Shown: in pieces, positions 19,501 through 27,875 of the stretch | Position numbering within the stretch: position 1 is the stretch's first letter | Layout of the letters: each line of letters starts with the position of its first letter | Assembly: GCA_023336205.1 (NCBI GenBank) | Contig: JALQCR010000005.1 | Location: forward strand, 1-64,000 | Origin: Pseudanabaena sp. Salubria-1 | GTDB lineage: Bacteria > Cyanobacteriota > Cyanobacteriia > Pseudanabaenales > Pseudanabaenaceae | Direction: 5' to 3' | DNA length: 64,000 bases | The notes under the pieces: generated by a model | What the model was told of the DNA's origin: nothing | Seen by the model: the letters and a program-made list of their open reading frames with translations, nothing else | Database searches by the model: none | Position numbers and translations under genes: made by a program

Positions 19501-19535
19501 AATTTATTTCTAGAAAAACTAGTGATTTTACTCAT
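16482..19535 (-). CDS. Membrane hybrid histidine kinase with DXCF-type cyanobacteriochrome GAF; IS-altered C-terminus
   Basis: This protein has 1017 residues. Two membrane helices (about 15-38 and 190-215) enclose a periplasmic sensor region. A HAMP-like linker, a PAS domain (about 280-400) and a GAF domain (about 420-575) follow, then HisKA with H624 in MSHELRTPLN, HATPase and a receiver (IITDIQMPIIDG). The GAF contains D483-H-C485-F486 and C513-H514 in TDCHIKVLAQFQIQANLVIP, the paired cysteines of DXCF cyanobacteriochromes, so it probably binds a bilin. The IS4-type insertion replaced the last ten native residues (QDFKLSHLDN) by fifteen IS-encoded ones (LVVQKTQ...). The receiver domain is otherwise complete, so function may survive. 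The original stop codon still lies at 15187-15189. Confidence 0.9.
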   Translation of the reverse strand: MSKITSFSRNKLSKQLLIGFGLSLLAVGSIAISITYLSLRHNLEQQVRQRAQTITQGIEFATEGLLEDKETFLLERIVQNYATLPSVLEISIVDPNGYVLAHSHKIKINGSITSYGDIQPTLNPSFQQASRTGRAINILTVLDGKPVIVQFLPFSSALFDRTDPAMSSKYRGVTIAVMDLQQLEKEALKNALLTILAMTVSGSMILLFMGWLISRLILTPLTEIQLAIANHEQQKTLDLKTFPDNEIGFLGSTLASVFGQLNEFKQMELEIAERKYIEVAKRYELATQAAKVWVWEWDIQSDKFVLEQGIQEWLGYEHCQIPSQFQIWLNNVYSEDRQLFYDNLQDNLNGKTPEFACEHRLLKADGNVHWFLSRGQSVLDDRGQVLKAIGTITDIDDRKQAEKLIQQQAERESLLLEITKKIRQTLDLQTIFNTAVSEIREFLVADRVGIFKFDPDSHFNDGEFVSESVLPPFDSAIAIKIHDHCFGDQYAALYQQGQIQNISDIHNAGLTDCHIKVLAQFQIQANLVIPLLNADRLWGLICIQQCSSTRIWQGVEIDFIQQIANQLAIAIQQATLFEQLQQELNERHQTEIKLVDSNQKLAISNDELSRATRLKDEFLANMSHELRTPLNSILGMTEILKDQIFGEVNERQNQSLQTVENSATHLLALINDILDVAKIESGQVTLELTATSIKSLCKSSLSFVKQQALNKRIQLIDRIPAYLPELMLDERRIRQVLINLLNNAVKFTPEGGNITLEVSQISSDQADVFSNDAPNYLRIAVIDTGIGISAENIQKLFQPFIQIDSALNRQYVGTGLGLALVKRIVELHGGEVELLSELGVGSQFIVNLPFKKAITSQRYEPSHNPKIESAQESKQLGDILILLAEDNEANVMTFSSYLKAMGYQLLIAKDGQTLIDLAKKHQPDVIITDIQMPIIDGIEAIKQIRLDSNLVNVQIIALTALAMKGDREKCLEAGANEYLSKPIKLKQLAITIQGLLNSRLQTLVVQKTQESLKMRQW

Positions 19536-19587
19536 TTTTATCTATAAATATATAAAAAATGGAATTGTCTTGATGATGGTTTGATAT

Positions 19588-19743
19588 TAGAAACCATTTA
19601 AGAATTGTAATTTGTGCCCCCCTAGCCCCCCAATTCTGGGGGGAACCATATTTAAGTCCCCCAGAATTGGGGGATTTAGGGGGCTAGACATCTAGGATTT
19701 AAACGAAATTCTAAATGTTATTTAATTCTTAAATGGATTCTTA
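19588..19743. mobile_element. MITE-A copy (156 bp), inverted orientation
   Basis: The ends AGAAACCATTTAAGAATT and AATTCTTAAATGGATTCTTA enclose the facing CCCCC/GGGGG core. It is a full-length copy and lies just upstream of the membrane kinase gene. Confidence 0.75.
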
Positions 19744-20276
19744 GAGATTGTTTGAGAAGTTTTGTACCTCTTTTAACTCCCCCTAGTGGTAAGGGTTTAA
19801 GTTACCCCCTTTGCAAGTTGCCATTGTATAACCAATTCTCAATACCCCCTTTAATTCCCCCTTACAAATGGGGAAGCCCAGAAATCTTGTTTCCTCCCCT
19901 TTGCAAGGCTACCATGTACATAAATCGTACTTACCCCCTTTAATTCCCCCTTGCAAAGGGGGAAAACTAGAAATCTTGTTCCCTCCCCTTTGAAAGGGGA
20001 GGGTTAGGGTGGGGTAATTAATGAGATTTCTAAGTTCTTGTACTTGTGTCACGGTAGTTTCAAGGAGAGGTTTAGGGTTGGGCAATTAATGAGATTTGAA
20101 AACTTCCCCGTATTATTTTGTTCGTTCACATTATTCGTTCACATTATATTATTTCACAAAAGTGAGACAACACTTCTGTAAATTAAAAGCCAAAACCTGT
20201 ACGGGTTTTAAAAACATTATATAGCTTAGTTATTTTGTGGTTTGGTATTATATCGTTCAAACATTAAGACAAGAGG
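19744..20276. repeat. Gene-free region with C-rich repeat D and a degenerate repeat B
   Basis: The first 270 bp hold several copies of the motif TTAATTCCCCCTTGCAAAGG and its inverse, plus the fragments GGCTACCATGTACA and GTTGCCATTGTATA that resemble the end of MITE-E. Bases 20155-20250 look like a decayed repeat B, with three weak hairpins ending TTTGGTAT. I see no coding region. Confidence 0.6.
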
Positions 20277-21290
20277 CTATGGCTGCCAATTCTTAGTAGC
20301 TTTTGTAACTGGTACTGCATTAATTTCGATATCTTCACGAATCTTGCGACCATGACGCGGATCGGATAGTAGTAATTGGCGAGTTTGTTGATAAGCAGCC
20401 TGTAAACGTCCACCTTCAAACATTCGCCGATTCATGGCTAAGTCACCTTTTTTTAATCCTTTATAGTCTTCGGCAAAAGCTTCTGTAGTCATACCAAGCT
20501 GTTTAGCTACAGAGGCAAAAACCTCATTTGGCTTAGTCTCAACCGCCTTCATCACTTCAAACCAAGTTTCGATAAAGCGGACTAATTCATCTTGCTTGCT
20601 AGCAAGGATACTAGAACGGGTTGCCAATCCATCAATCACCACACTATCAACATCGGCAGTGGTATAGATTACCTTGCCTCCCACCGCCTTAGCGGTGTTA
20701 GCCATACTTGGTTCCCATAATGTCGCAGCACTAATCTCGCCAGATTTAAGCTTAGCGGCTCCACGCTCATTGATCACATCCACGATTTCTACATCGGCGG
20801 GATTGAGTTGATTAGCCTTGAGAGCTTCTAGCAACACCAAATGCGAAACTGTACTAAGTTTAGCGCTGACTTTTTTCCCTTTTAAATCTTTAACAGACTT
20901 AATATCAGGGGCTGCGGCAATACCATCGGAACCCGCAGAAATATCTACAACCATTACAAAAACAGGCTTGTCTTCGGTGTCATCAACCTGCATAACCTCT
21001 GGTAAAGGCACAAAGCTAGCATCTTGAGCGCCACGCATCGTTGCTCGAATGTTGTCCTGCTGATTGAGCAGACGCACAAACTCGACATCCAACCCATGTT
21101 TACGGAATAACCCCGCATCCTTTGCATAGAGTGCTATTTGATAGCCAGGCCAGCTATTCATTCCCACCTTAAAGGGTTTTAAGGAACTTTCGTTAGTCGT
21201 ACTACAGCCCTTGAGTGTAAGTGCGATCGCAGTTAAAAATGCAAATAGACCCAATGCTATAAATCTAATTTTTTTTGATTTCATAATCAC
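20277..21290 (-). CDS. NMT1/SsuA-like ABC substrate-binding lipoprotein (orphan)
   Basis: This 337-residue protein has an N-terminal lipoprotein signal (basic residues, hydrophobic stretch, then LTLKGCS with the lipidated Cys near residue 29). The rest is a periplasmic binding fold of the NMT1/SsuA class: FKVGMNSWPGYQIALYAKDAGLF, DLKGKKVSAKLSTVSHLVLLEAL and the Trp-Glu in SAATLWEPSMA. Such proteins deliver taurine/sulfonates, nitrate, bicarbonate or thiamine precursors to an ABC importer. No permease or ATPase gene lies next to it, so the ligand cannot be inferred and the partner must be elsewhere. Two in-frame starts (MIMKSKK) are nearly equivalent. Confidence 0.85.
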   Translation of the reverse strand: MIMKSKKIRFIALGLFAFLTAIALTLKGCSTTNESSLKPFKVGMNSWPGYQIALYAKDAGLFRKHGLDVEFVRLLNQQDNIRATMRGAQDASFVPLPEVMQVDDTEDKPVFVMVVDISAGSDGIAAAPDIKSVKDLKGKKVSAKLSTVSHLVLLEALKANQLNPADVEIVDVINERGAAKLKSGEISAATLWEPSMANTAKAVGGKVIYTTADVDSVVIDGLATRSSILASKQDELVRFIETWFEVMKAVETKPNEVFASVAKQLGMTTEAFAEDYKGLKKGDLAMNRRMFEGGRLQAAYQQTRQLLLSDPRHGRKIREDIEINAVPVTKATKNWQP

Positions 21291-21549
21291 TTTGAATATT
21301 AATACTAAAACAACTCATCAATTTCATCAAAAATGAGAATATACCCCCAGCCAAAATTAATTGATTACCTCAACAAAAACAGGCAAATGTTTTGAGCAAG
21401 CATTTGCGATAAAAACATAAAACTCATAATTATTCCCCACTAATAATTATACAAGACAATAAAAGGAATATCCAGCAAAATCTAATTGGTGTAACAATTC
21501 TCATTATATAAATCAATTTTTTGAAAGTCCTTAGTCGGCGGGATTTCAG

Positions 21550-21604
21550 AAACCGAATTTGGTATTTCCAGCGCCAAAGGCGCTGGAAATACCAAATTCG
21601 GTTT
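21550..21604. repeat. 26-bp perfect palindrome, GCC-AAA-GGC loop
   Basis: Arms 21550-21575 and 21579-21604 are perfect. It sits in a 630-bp gene-free stretch (21291-21919) between two minus-strand genes. The stretch otherwise contains a weak 55-codon minus-strand frame at 21687-21854 (begins MRRSGISHMIAT) that may be a gene remnant, and a CGCAAAGCGCT motif near 21897 next to polA. Confidence 0.6.
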
Positions 21605-21919
21605 TTGAATGAGAATGAGCCAACAACTTCAGTTCTTGGTTGGTTTGCGTAAGTCTTAACATTCTTGGTCGTGTGCTTATTTCTCATCATGGCAAAGAAT
21701 CCACACTAGCGATCGCGATCGGCAGAGATTTTAAAGGCAAGATATCCTTAGTAATATAAGCTGTAGCGGTTCTACTTTCCTTAGTGAATTCATGGTTAGC
21801 TTTCTTGTTGTATGTTTCAGTGGCGATCATGTGGCTGATTCCCGATCGCCGCATTGAAAAGACGATGAGTTCCTAAGTAAATCAATGATAAATGGCGCAA
21901 AGCGCTACTTCTCATTAAT

Positions 21920-24781
21920 TTACTTTGCTTCCATCCAGTTCTTACCAGTATGAATATCTACTTCTAGCTTTACCGAAAGCTCTAAAGCCGATTCCATTGC
22001 TGCTTTGATTTTGGGTTGCAGTTCGGCAACTTCATCAGGTGGGACTTCAAATACAAGTTCGTCATGGACTTGTAAAAGTAGCTTCGCCTGATACTCAGAC
22101 AACAGCTCATTCACCCGCAGCATGGCAACCTTGATGATATCGGCACTGGTTCCTTGGATAGGTGCATTAACCGCCGATCGCAATAGCGCCGCCTTCTGAT
22201 AGCCACCAATCTGGCTGAGCCCGCGAAAATAGCGCCTCCTTCCTAATATAGTTTTTACATAGCCATCACGTTCTGCCTCTACTTCGACACTTTGCATATA
22301 ACTAGAAATCTTTTCGTAGCGCTGATTGAATTTATCAATAAACTGCTTCGCTACTTTCACTGGCACACCGATATCGCGGCTGAACTTCTGCGCTCCCATG
22401 CCATAAATCACGCCATAATTGATGATTTTCGCTAGACGACGCTCATCACTAGTTACTTCTTCTTTCTCTAATAGAAGTTGCGCCGTAACTGTATGCACAT
22501 CTTCACCTGCATTAAATGCTCTCATCAATTCAGGCTCTTGGCTTAAATGAGCAAGAATCCGCAGCTCAATTTGCGAATAATCCGCCGCCATTAATATCCA
22601 ATCTTCTTTTGGTAAAAAGCCAGCTCTGATCCGCTTGCTAAAAGCAGTCCGAATTGGAATATTTTGCAAATTAGGATTAGAACTACTCAATCGTCCAGTT
22701 GAAGCGACAGTTTGATTGAAATCGGTATGTACGCGCCCAGTTTTGGGTTGAATCAGCGATGGTAAAGCATCAACATAGGTTGATTTGAGTTTAGCAAGGG
22801 TGCGATTTTCGAGAATAGTATCAATCAGTGGATGATCACCTTCTAATTTATTTAGCACAGCAACATCAGTAGAGTAGCCAGTCTTACTTTTGCGAGATTT
22901 CTTAGTAAATTTCTCGCCAAGTATTTCCAATAAAATTTCACTCAATTGCTTAGGTGAATTAAGATTAAATTCTTTGCCAGCTTGGGCGTAAGCTGCGATC
23001 GCTAAAGCATCTAAATCTTTCTCTAATTCCAAGGAAAAAGCACTTAAAAACTCTCTATCGATCCTAATCCCACGCCATTCCATCTCAGCAAGAATCGGCT
23101 CTAAAGCCATTTCCACATTTTGGAATAAATCCCAAAGCTCAGGTATTGCCGTTAATTGCGCTTGCAATAGTGGCACAAGTTGATAGGTAATATAGGTATC
23201 CATCCCACAATATTGAGCAACCAATGGGATATCAACCTCTGCGATCGATTTGCGCTTACCGACTAGCGTTTTATAACTAACCGTGCGAATCTGGAGCAAG
23301 TCCATCGCCATATCATCGAGCTTATGACTTGCCTCAGGATCGATCACATAACTAGCAATCATTGTGTCAAATATCACTCCTGCCAGTTCAATCCCCGCTG
23401 CCTTAAACATCAAGCGATCAAACTTGACATTCTGTAAATATTTCGGATGACTAGCATCTTCAAGAATGGGTCTAAGAATCTCTCTAACTTCTTTCCATTT
23501 GAGATTTTGTCCTTCGCTATGACTTAAAGGGATATAGGCAACCTCACTAATCGAGTCTCCCCAGCAACAACCAATTCCTACTAATTCAGCTTCAAAGGGA
23601 TTCAATGCCGAGGTTTCCGTATCCCAAGCCACAGGCTGCTTAGCACTGAGGATTTCGCATAATTTTTCTAACTTTGGAATTGTGTTAATAATCTGTACAT
23701 CTAACTTTAACGACGCTGAAGCTGCGATCGCCTGATCGTTTTCCTGTTTGGCAAAGTCAAACCATAGCTCTTCATCTTCCTCGTTAATCTGTTGTTTAGA
23801 CAAATCAATCTTGCTCCCCTCGCCCTTTGGGAGAGGGGCTGGGGGTGAGGGCTTCTTCTCAAAGTTGCCCGACAACTTGGCATGAATCTGATCGACTCTA
23901 TTCACAAAAGCCTTCAGCTCAAGCTCTTCTAATAAAGGAATTACTTCAGCAGTATCAAAACCCGTTAGTTCACAATCTGCGATCGCCATCGGCAGAGGAA
24001 CATCGGTTTTGATCGTCGCCATAAATTGCGAATGTTTAGCAGCTTCAATTCCTTGCTCTAGCTTCGTTTTAACTGCTCCCTTCATCTTCGGTATAGCCGC
24101 TAAAACGTTCTCTAAGCTGCCATATTCCTCTATTAACTTAATCGCCGTTTTCTCTCCAATACCCCGCACCCCAGGGATATTATCAGAAGCATCACCACAA
24201 AGAGCTTTATAGTCTACAACTTGCGTAGGTAAAACCCCTAAACGCTCTTTTACTTGATCGGCATGATATTCCACGATCTTGTCTTTTTGTCCGATATTCA
24301 GCACCGAGATGCGCTTATCAATATCGATCAATTGAAACAAATCGCGATCGCCACTTAAAATCTTGACGGTGTAACCCTCGGCACTCGCCACCTGTGAGAG
24401 CGTTCCCAATACATCATCCGCCTCAAAACCTGCTTGGGTAATTGCTGGCAGATTCATCGCTGCTAAAACTCTTTGTAAGTTCTGCATATCAGGAATAAAG
24501 CTTTCAGGCGTTTCGGAACGATTTGCTTTGTAAGTATCGTCTATCTCATGGCGAAATGTGGGTACGGCAAGATCAAATGCGATCGCAACAGCCGCAGGTT
24601 TTTCGCGATCGAGCATTTCGATCAATGCTTTCAAGAAGCCAAAACAGATACTAGTGGGGATTCCTGTAGAGGTGCGCAAGCCGCCTTCTGGGTGTTTACC
24701 AAAGGCATAAAAGGCTCTGAAGGCGAGGGAGTGTCCGTCAACGAGTAAAAATGTGGGGTGGGTTTGTGCGCTTGAAGTCAT
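21920..24781 (-). CDS. polA: DNA polymerase I, with in-frame repeat peptide
   Basis: This protein has 953 residues. The 5'-3' exonuclease domain (about 1-290) contains DGHSLAFRAFYAF and FEADDVLGTLS. A 3'-5' exonuclease domain (about 360-560) contains VAWDTETSALNPFEAELVGI and KYLQNVKFDRLMF, apparently with the catalytic acidic residues present. The polymerase domain (about 570-953) carries ADYSQIELRILAHLS, INYGVIYGMGAQ and LLQVHDELVFEVP. It fills gaps after RNA primer removal and repair. A proline-rich insertion PSPPAPLPKGEGS lies in the linker after the 5' nuclease. It is encoded by a dispersed GC-rich repeat (about 23814-23855) that has inserted in frame without disrupting a catalytic domain. 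Confidence 0.96.
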   Translation of the reverse strand: MTSSAQTHPTFLLVDGHSLAFRAFYAFGKHPEGGLRTSTGIPTSICFGFLKALIEMLDREKPAAVAIAFDLAVPTFRHEIDDTYKANRSETPESFIPDMQNLQRVLAAMNLPAITQAGFEADDVLGTLSQVASAEGYTVKILSGDRDLFQLIDIDKRISVLNIGQKDKIVEYHADQVKERLGVLPTQVVDYKALCGDASDNIPGVRGIGEKTAIKLIEEYGSLENVLAAIPKMKGAVKTKLEQGIEAAKHSQFMATIKTDVPLPMAIADCELTGFDTAEVIPLLEELELKAFVNRVDQIHAKLSGNFEKKPSPPAPLPKGEGSKIDLSKQQINEEDEELWFDFAKQENDQAIAASASLKLDVQIINTIPKLEKLCEILSAKQPVAWDTETSALNPFEAELVGIGCCWGDSISEVAYIPLSHSEGQNLKWKEVREILRPILEDASHPKYLQNVKFDRLMFKAAGIELAGVIFDTMIASYVIDPEASHKLDDMAMDLLQIRTVSYKTLVGKRKSIAEVDIPLVAQYCGMDTYITYQLVPLLQAQLTAIPELWDLFQNVEMALEPILAEMEWRGIRIDREFLSAFSLELEKDLDALAIAAYAQAGKEFNLNSPKQLSEILLEILGEKFTKKSRKSKTGYSTDVAVLNKLEGDHPLIDTILENRTLAKLKSTYVDALPSLIQPKTGRVHTDFNQTVASTGRLSSSNPNLQNIPIRTAFSKRIRAGFLPKEDWILMAADYSQIELRILAHLSQEPELMRAFNAGEDVHTVTAQLLLEKEEVTSDERRLAKIINYGVIYGMGAQKFSRDIGVPVKVAKQFIDKFNQRYEKISSYMQSVEVEAERDGYVKTILGRRRYFRGLSQIGGYQKAALLRSAVNAPIQGTSADIIKVAMLRVNELLSEYQAKLLLQVHDELVFEVPPDEVAELQPKIKAAMESALELSVKLEVDIHTGKNWMEAK
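23814..23855. repeat. Dispersed GC-rich repeat inside polA
   Basis: CTCGCCCTTTGGGAGAGGGG is followed by CTGGGGGTGAGGG. A diverged copy lies in coaBC near 59217. In polA it is read on the complementary strand as PSPPAPLPKGEGS. Confidence 0.7.
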
Positions 24782-24935
24782 GATGCTCGTTTTAAAGTTT
24801 TGGCGATCGCTAGTCTTAGGTTAACCGATTGCTGATTATAGTGCGATCAAAGAAAATATTGATCGCATCTATCTACAATTTAGACTAAGCAAGTGTTTGA
24901 GAAGTCTCCAATCGGGCATAAATTTCTATTTTCAC

Positions 24936-25016
24936 CCCCCTTAATCCCTCTTGCAAAGCAGGGAAACCTTAAATCCTCCCCCTTTGCAAGGGGGAGTTAG
25001 AGGGGGTAAAAAACTT
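24936..25016. repeat. C-rich repeat D between polA and the sulfurtransferase gene
   Basis: CACCCCCCTTAATCCCTCTT and CTCCCCCTTTGCAAGGGGGA form facing, partly palindromic units like those at 19750-20010 and 38669-38937. The unit lies directly after the sulfurtransferase stop and could act as its terminator. Confidence 0.55.
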
Positions 25017-25017
25017 T

Positions 25018-25839
25018 TTAATCACGCTCTAAATACGAACACCAATCGCTCCAACTTCCGGCATAGAGTCTGCCTGTCTCAATTCCTGCCAATTTCAATG
25101 ATAGCAAATTCACGCAAGCCGTTACACCTGAGCCACAATAAACGATCGCCTCTTGAGCATTTTTTACTTCCTGCCAGCGATCGCCTTGATTCGCGTTCAC
25201 AAAACCCTGCTCATTGGTAACTTCCATCCAAGGATAATTAACCGCACCTTCGATATGACCAGCGATCGGGTCGATAGGTTCACGTTCACCTCGATAGCGA
25301 TCGCCTTCTCGCGAATCAATTAGAACTACTTCTGGCAAATCTTTACGTGATTTCACAGTTTCAATATCAACAACCAAGTTAGTTTGAATATTAGGGACAA
25401 ACTTCCCAACTCTAACTGATGGAATAGTGGAACTAGTCTCATAATTCTGAGCTTTCCATCCAGCGAAGCCACCATCTAAAACTACTACTTGCTCATGTCC
25501 CATATAGTGCAATAACCACCAAAGTCTTGCCGCAAAACCGAAGCGTGAATCATCATAAGCAACAACCATCGTTTCGCCTGAATTTATGCCAATTTGCGAA
25601 AGCTTTTCGGCTAGTTTGGCAACATTTGGTAAAGGGTGTCTACCACCATGCTTCTGCACAGGACTAGACAAGTCGAAATTGAGATCAAGATAATAAGCGC
25701 TTTCGATGTGGTTCTCTTGATATTGCTTGTGACCTAGTTCTATATCCATTAACGAAAACCGACAATCCACTACAACCACTTGTGGATCGTGGAGATGTTC
25801 ATGGAGCCAATTAGCAGAAACAACGTGTAGATTATCCAT
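25018..25839 (-). CDS. sseA: 3-Mercaptopyruvate/thiosulfate sulfurtransferase (two rhodanese domains)
   Basis: This 273-residue protein has an inactive N-terminal rhodanese domain (about 5-125) and an active C-terminal one (about 150-270). The active-site loop CGSGVTACVN carries the persulfide-forming cysteine. The sequence CGSGVTA is the form typical of mercaptopyruvate sulfurtransferases, while thiosulfate enzymes usually have basic residues in the loop. The linker motif PLPNVAKLAEKLSQIGINSG and the substrate-region DGGFAGWKAQ are also conserved. It is a cytoplasmic enzyme of sulfur transfer. The gpsA stop lies 27 bp upstream of its start, so the two genes are probably cotranscribed. Confidence 0.9.
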   Translation of the reverse strand: MDNLHVVSANWLHEHLHDPQVVVVDCRFSLMDIELGHKQYQENHIESAYYLDLNFDLSSPVQKHGGRHPLPNVAKLAEKLSQIGINSGETMVVAYDDSRFGFAARLWWLLHYMGHEQVVVLDGGFAGWKAQNYETSSTIPSVRVGKFVPNIQTNLVVDIETVKSRKDLPEVVLIDSREGDRYRGEREPIDPIAGHIEGAVNYPWMEVTNEQGFVNANQGDRWQEVKNAQEAIVYCGSGVTACVNLLSLKLAGIETGRLYAGSWSDWCSYLERD

Positions 25840-25866
25840 AGTTTTGATTACATTTAATTTTCTGGT

Positions 25867-26793
25867 TTAATTTTCTGGTTTAAGATCTCGTTCCATTAGT
25901 CCCTCGACTGCTTGCTGCAAATTGATTTCTCCTTTTAGCAAACGATAAACATAACGAGAGACTGGAACACTAATTTTTTCCCGATCGCTAATTTCCATTA
26001 ACACATTAGCTGTATTTACACCTTCAGCCGTACCCTGCACATTAGCGATCGCCTCTTCAAGACTTTTACCCTGCGCGATCGCATAGCCCACTTGATAATT
26101 GCGACTGAGATTACTATTGCAAGTTGCTAATAGATCTCCTAAGCCCGATAAGCCCCAAAAAGTTTCAGGTTGCGCCCCAAAGTAAACACCGACCCGAATA
26201 ATCTCAATCAGCGATCGCGTAATTAAGGCAGATTTGGCATTTGTACCCAGATTTAATCCATCGCAAGCACCAACGGCGATCGCAATTACATTTTTGAGCG
26301 TACCACCCAATTCCACACCAATGGGATCGGAATTTGTATAGACCCTGAAATTTCTGGATGCAAAAATATGTTGAATAAATTGAGCGGCGCTTTCATTGTT
26401 ACTCGCTACCACTGTTGCCGCAGGTTGACCTGCCATAATTTCTTTAGAGAGATTTGGTCCAGATAAAACCACTAGAGGTTGATTGGGGAGTAGCGATCGC
26501 CAAATTTGTGATGGGGTTTGTCTAGTAATTGGCTCTAAGCCCTTAGTAGCACTAACTAAAATGGCATCTGGCAATAACTTAGCTGTTTGTAATTGTTCCG
26601 CGATCGCTCGTACCCCTTTGATAGAGACTGCGGAAATGATGGCATCACTATTACTGACCATTTCTGCGAGGGATACTTGACTTTGGCGTGACCAGATTTG
26701 CACATGATGCTGATTGGTTTGGACTAGATTTGCTAGCGCCGATCCCCACGCACCAGATCCAACGATAGTCACATTTTTTAGGTCTGATTTCAT
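25867..26793 (-). CDS. gpsA: Glycerol-3-phosphate dehydrogenase [NAD(P)+]
   Basis: This 308-residue cytoplasmic enzyme reduces dihydroxyacetone phosphate to sn-glycerol 3-phosphate for membrane lipid synthesis. The Rossmann dinucleotide motif is VGSGAWGSALANL at the N-terminus. VLSGPNLSKEI, the catalytic-lysine region GGTLKNVIAIAVGACDGLNLG and GLSGLGDLLATC are conserved. The protein is intact though slightly short at the N-terminal side, where family members usually have about 320-330 residues. It precedes the sulfurtransferase gene in the same direction. Confidence 0.94.
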   Translation of the reverse strand: MKSDLKNVTIVGSGAWGSALANLVQTNQHHVQIWSRQSQVSLAEMVSNSDAIISAVSIKGVRAIAEQLQTAKLLPDAILVSATKGLEPITRQTPSQIWRSLLPNQPLVVLSGPNLSKEIMAGQPAATVVASNNESAAQFIQHIFASRNFRVYTNSDPIGVELGGTLKNVIAIAVGACDGLNLGTNAKSALITRSLIEIIRVGVYFGAQPETFWGLSGLGDLLATCNSNLSRNYQVGYAIAQGKSLEEAIANVQGTAEGVNTANVLMEISDREKISVPVSRYVYRLLKGEINLQQAVEGLMERDLKPEN

Positions 26794-26867
26794 GTTTTAG
26801 GTAGTTGTTTGGATAGCAATTGCCATAATGCTCAAATCTACAATGCTTTGTGCTCAAATCTGAACAA

Positions 26868-26913
26868 ATAAATTTTTTGAAAGTCTTGCTTTGCAAGACT
26901 TTCAAAAAATTTA
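26868..26913. repeat. 22-bp palindrome with GC-TTT-GC loop
   Basis: The arms ATAAATTTTTTGAAAGTCTTGC and their complement are almost identical to the palindrome at 52430. It lies upstream of gpsA in a 537-bp gene-free region that also contains the palindrome at 27023. Confidence 0.6.
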
Positions 26914-27022
26914 CTATGTTAGGCAGATCAAAAATGATGGTAAAGATGAACGCAAAGGAAAAAGTAATTATGCTCATCTCTGATAGAGGCTCAGTATTAA
27001 GTACCTGTACAGAATAAATTAC

Positions 27023-27071
27023 CCCAACCCGTAAGGTTGCGCCCCGCAGGGGCGCAACCTTACGGGTTGGG
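27023..27071. repeat. 23-bp palindrome, GCA loop
   Basis: Perfect arms 27023-27045 and 27049-27071 contain AACCCGTAAGGTTGCGCCCC. The sequence is related to the 45-bp tandem units at 63598. The remaining 260 bp to the next gene contain TATAAT at 27192-27197, a possible promoter for the nuclease gene with a long leader; I see nothing else there. Confidence 0.6.
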
Positions 27072-27330
27072 ATGTGTAATTAATTAAGCGTGCCTACTTA
27101 GCAAAAACAAGATAGCAATCCTCAAAATTGGTTTCATAATGAGAATTACTGGAAACAAGACTAGAAGCCAGACTCCAGATCAAGACGGTGGTATAATAGC
27201 GTGCAAAAGCCTCTCTCGAACTAAAACCCTTGCTAGTTAGATATTGATCGTCTTTAATTATCAATATCACATCAAGAGCTTTGATTGATGAGGGGTACTT
27301 TCGCTCATTTCTTGAGGAAGGCTAGCAACA

Positions 27331-27828
27331 ATGATCGAAATGAATGTGGCTGGGATTGCTATTGATGCTGTAAGCCGTAATCCTATCGTCCTACTACGAG
27401 ACACTTTAGAACGCAGAGCTTTGCCGATCTGGATCGGCGAAACTGAAGCTAAAGCCATCATTGGGGCTTTAGATGGTAGACCTCTAGAGCGACCAATGAC
27501 CCATGATCTCATGCTTAATTTTCTGGATGCATGGGGGATAACTGTAGAGCGGATTGTCGTTCATGCGCTCAAAAATAGTACTTTTTATGCCGTAATTACG
27601 GTTTCGCAGGGTGATATAAAAAAGGATATAGATGCACGTCCTAGTGATGCGATCGCGATCGCGGTTCGGGCAAAATGTCCGATCTGGGTAATGGAAGAAG
27701 TAATTCTTGAAGCTTCAATCCCTGTGGATCAGGATGCTGATGAAGCGGAAAGAAGAGCATTTCGAGAATTTTTAGCAAAACTAACTCCAGAGGAATTAGT
27801 CAAGAAAAGCGGGCTTGAAAGTAACTAA
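27331..27828 (+). CDS. Bifunctional nuclease family (BFN/DUF151) protein
   Basis: This 165-residue protein belongs to the BFN domain family (PF02577), whose plant and bacterial members have DNase/RNase activity. The sequence is typical: MNVAGIAIDAVSRNPIVLLRD, ALPIWIGETEAKAI, RPMTHDLMLNFLDAWG, DIDARPSDAIAIAVRAKCPIWV. A short acidic C-terminus follows. There is no signal peptide. It is preceded by a purine-rich GAGGAAGG ribosome binding site 12 bp before the ATG. It converges with the RodZ-like gene and both end at the palindrome 27830-27870. Confidence 0.9.
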   Translation: MIEMNVAGIAIDAVSRNPIVLLRDTLERRALPIWIGETEAKAIIGALDGRPLERPMTHDLMLNFLDAWGITVERIVVHALKNSTFYAVITVSQGDIKKDIDARPSDAIAIAVRAKCPIWVMEEVILEASIPVDQDADEAERRAFREFLAKLTPEELVKKSGLESN

Positions 27829-27829
27829 G

Positions 27830-27870
27830 CCAAAAATAAAGCGCCCACGTAGTGGGCGCTTTATTTTTGG
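27830..27870. terminator. Bidirectional terminator, 19-bp arms with GTA loop
   Basis: Arms 27830-27848 and 27852-27870 are perfect, GC-rich near the loop, with A/T-rich outer parts. They lie between two convergent genes. This has the classic form of a two-way rho-independent terminator. Confidence 0.85.
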
Positions 27871-27875
27871 GAGTT

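Noticed and set aside
21430..21690. 86-codon minus-strand frame
   Set aside because: It runs straight through the 26-bp palindrome at 21550, has a basic and aromatic composition unlike real proteins, and shows no ribosome binding site.
27080..27330. Possible small RNA upstream of the nuclease gene
   Set aside because: Only a TATAAT at 27192 supports it; no terminator hairpin or recognised RNA fold follows.
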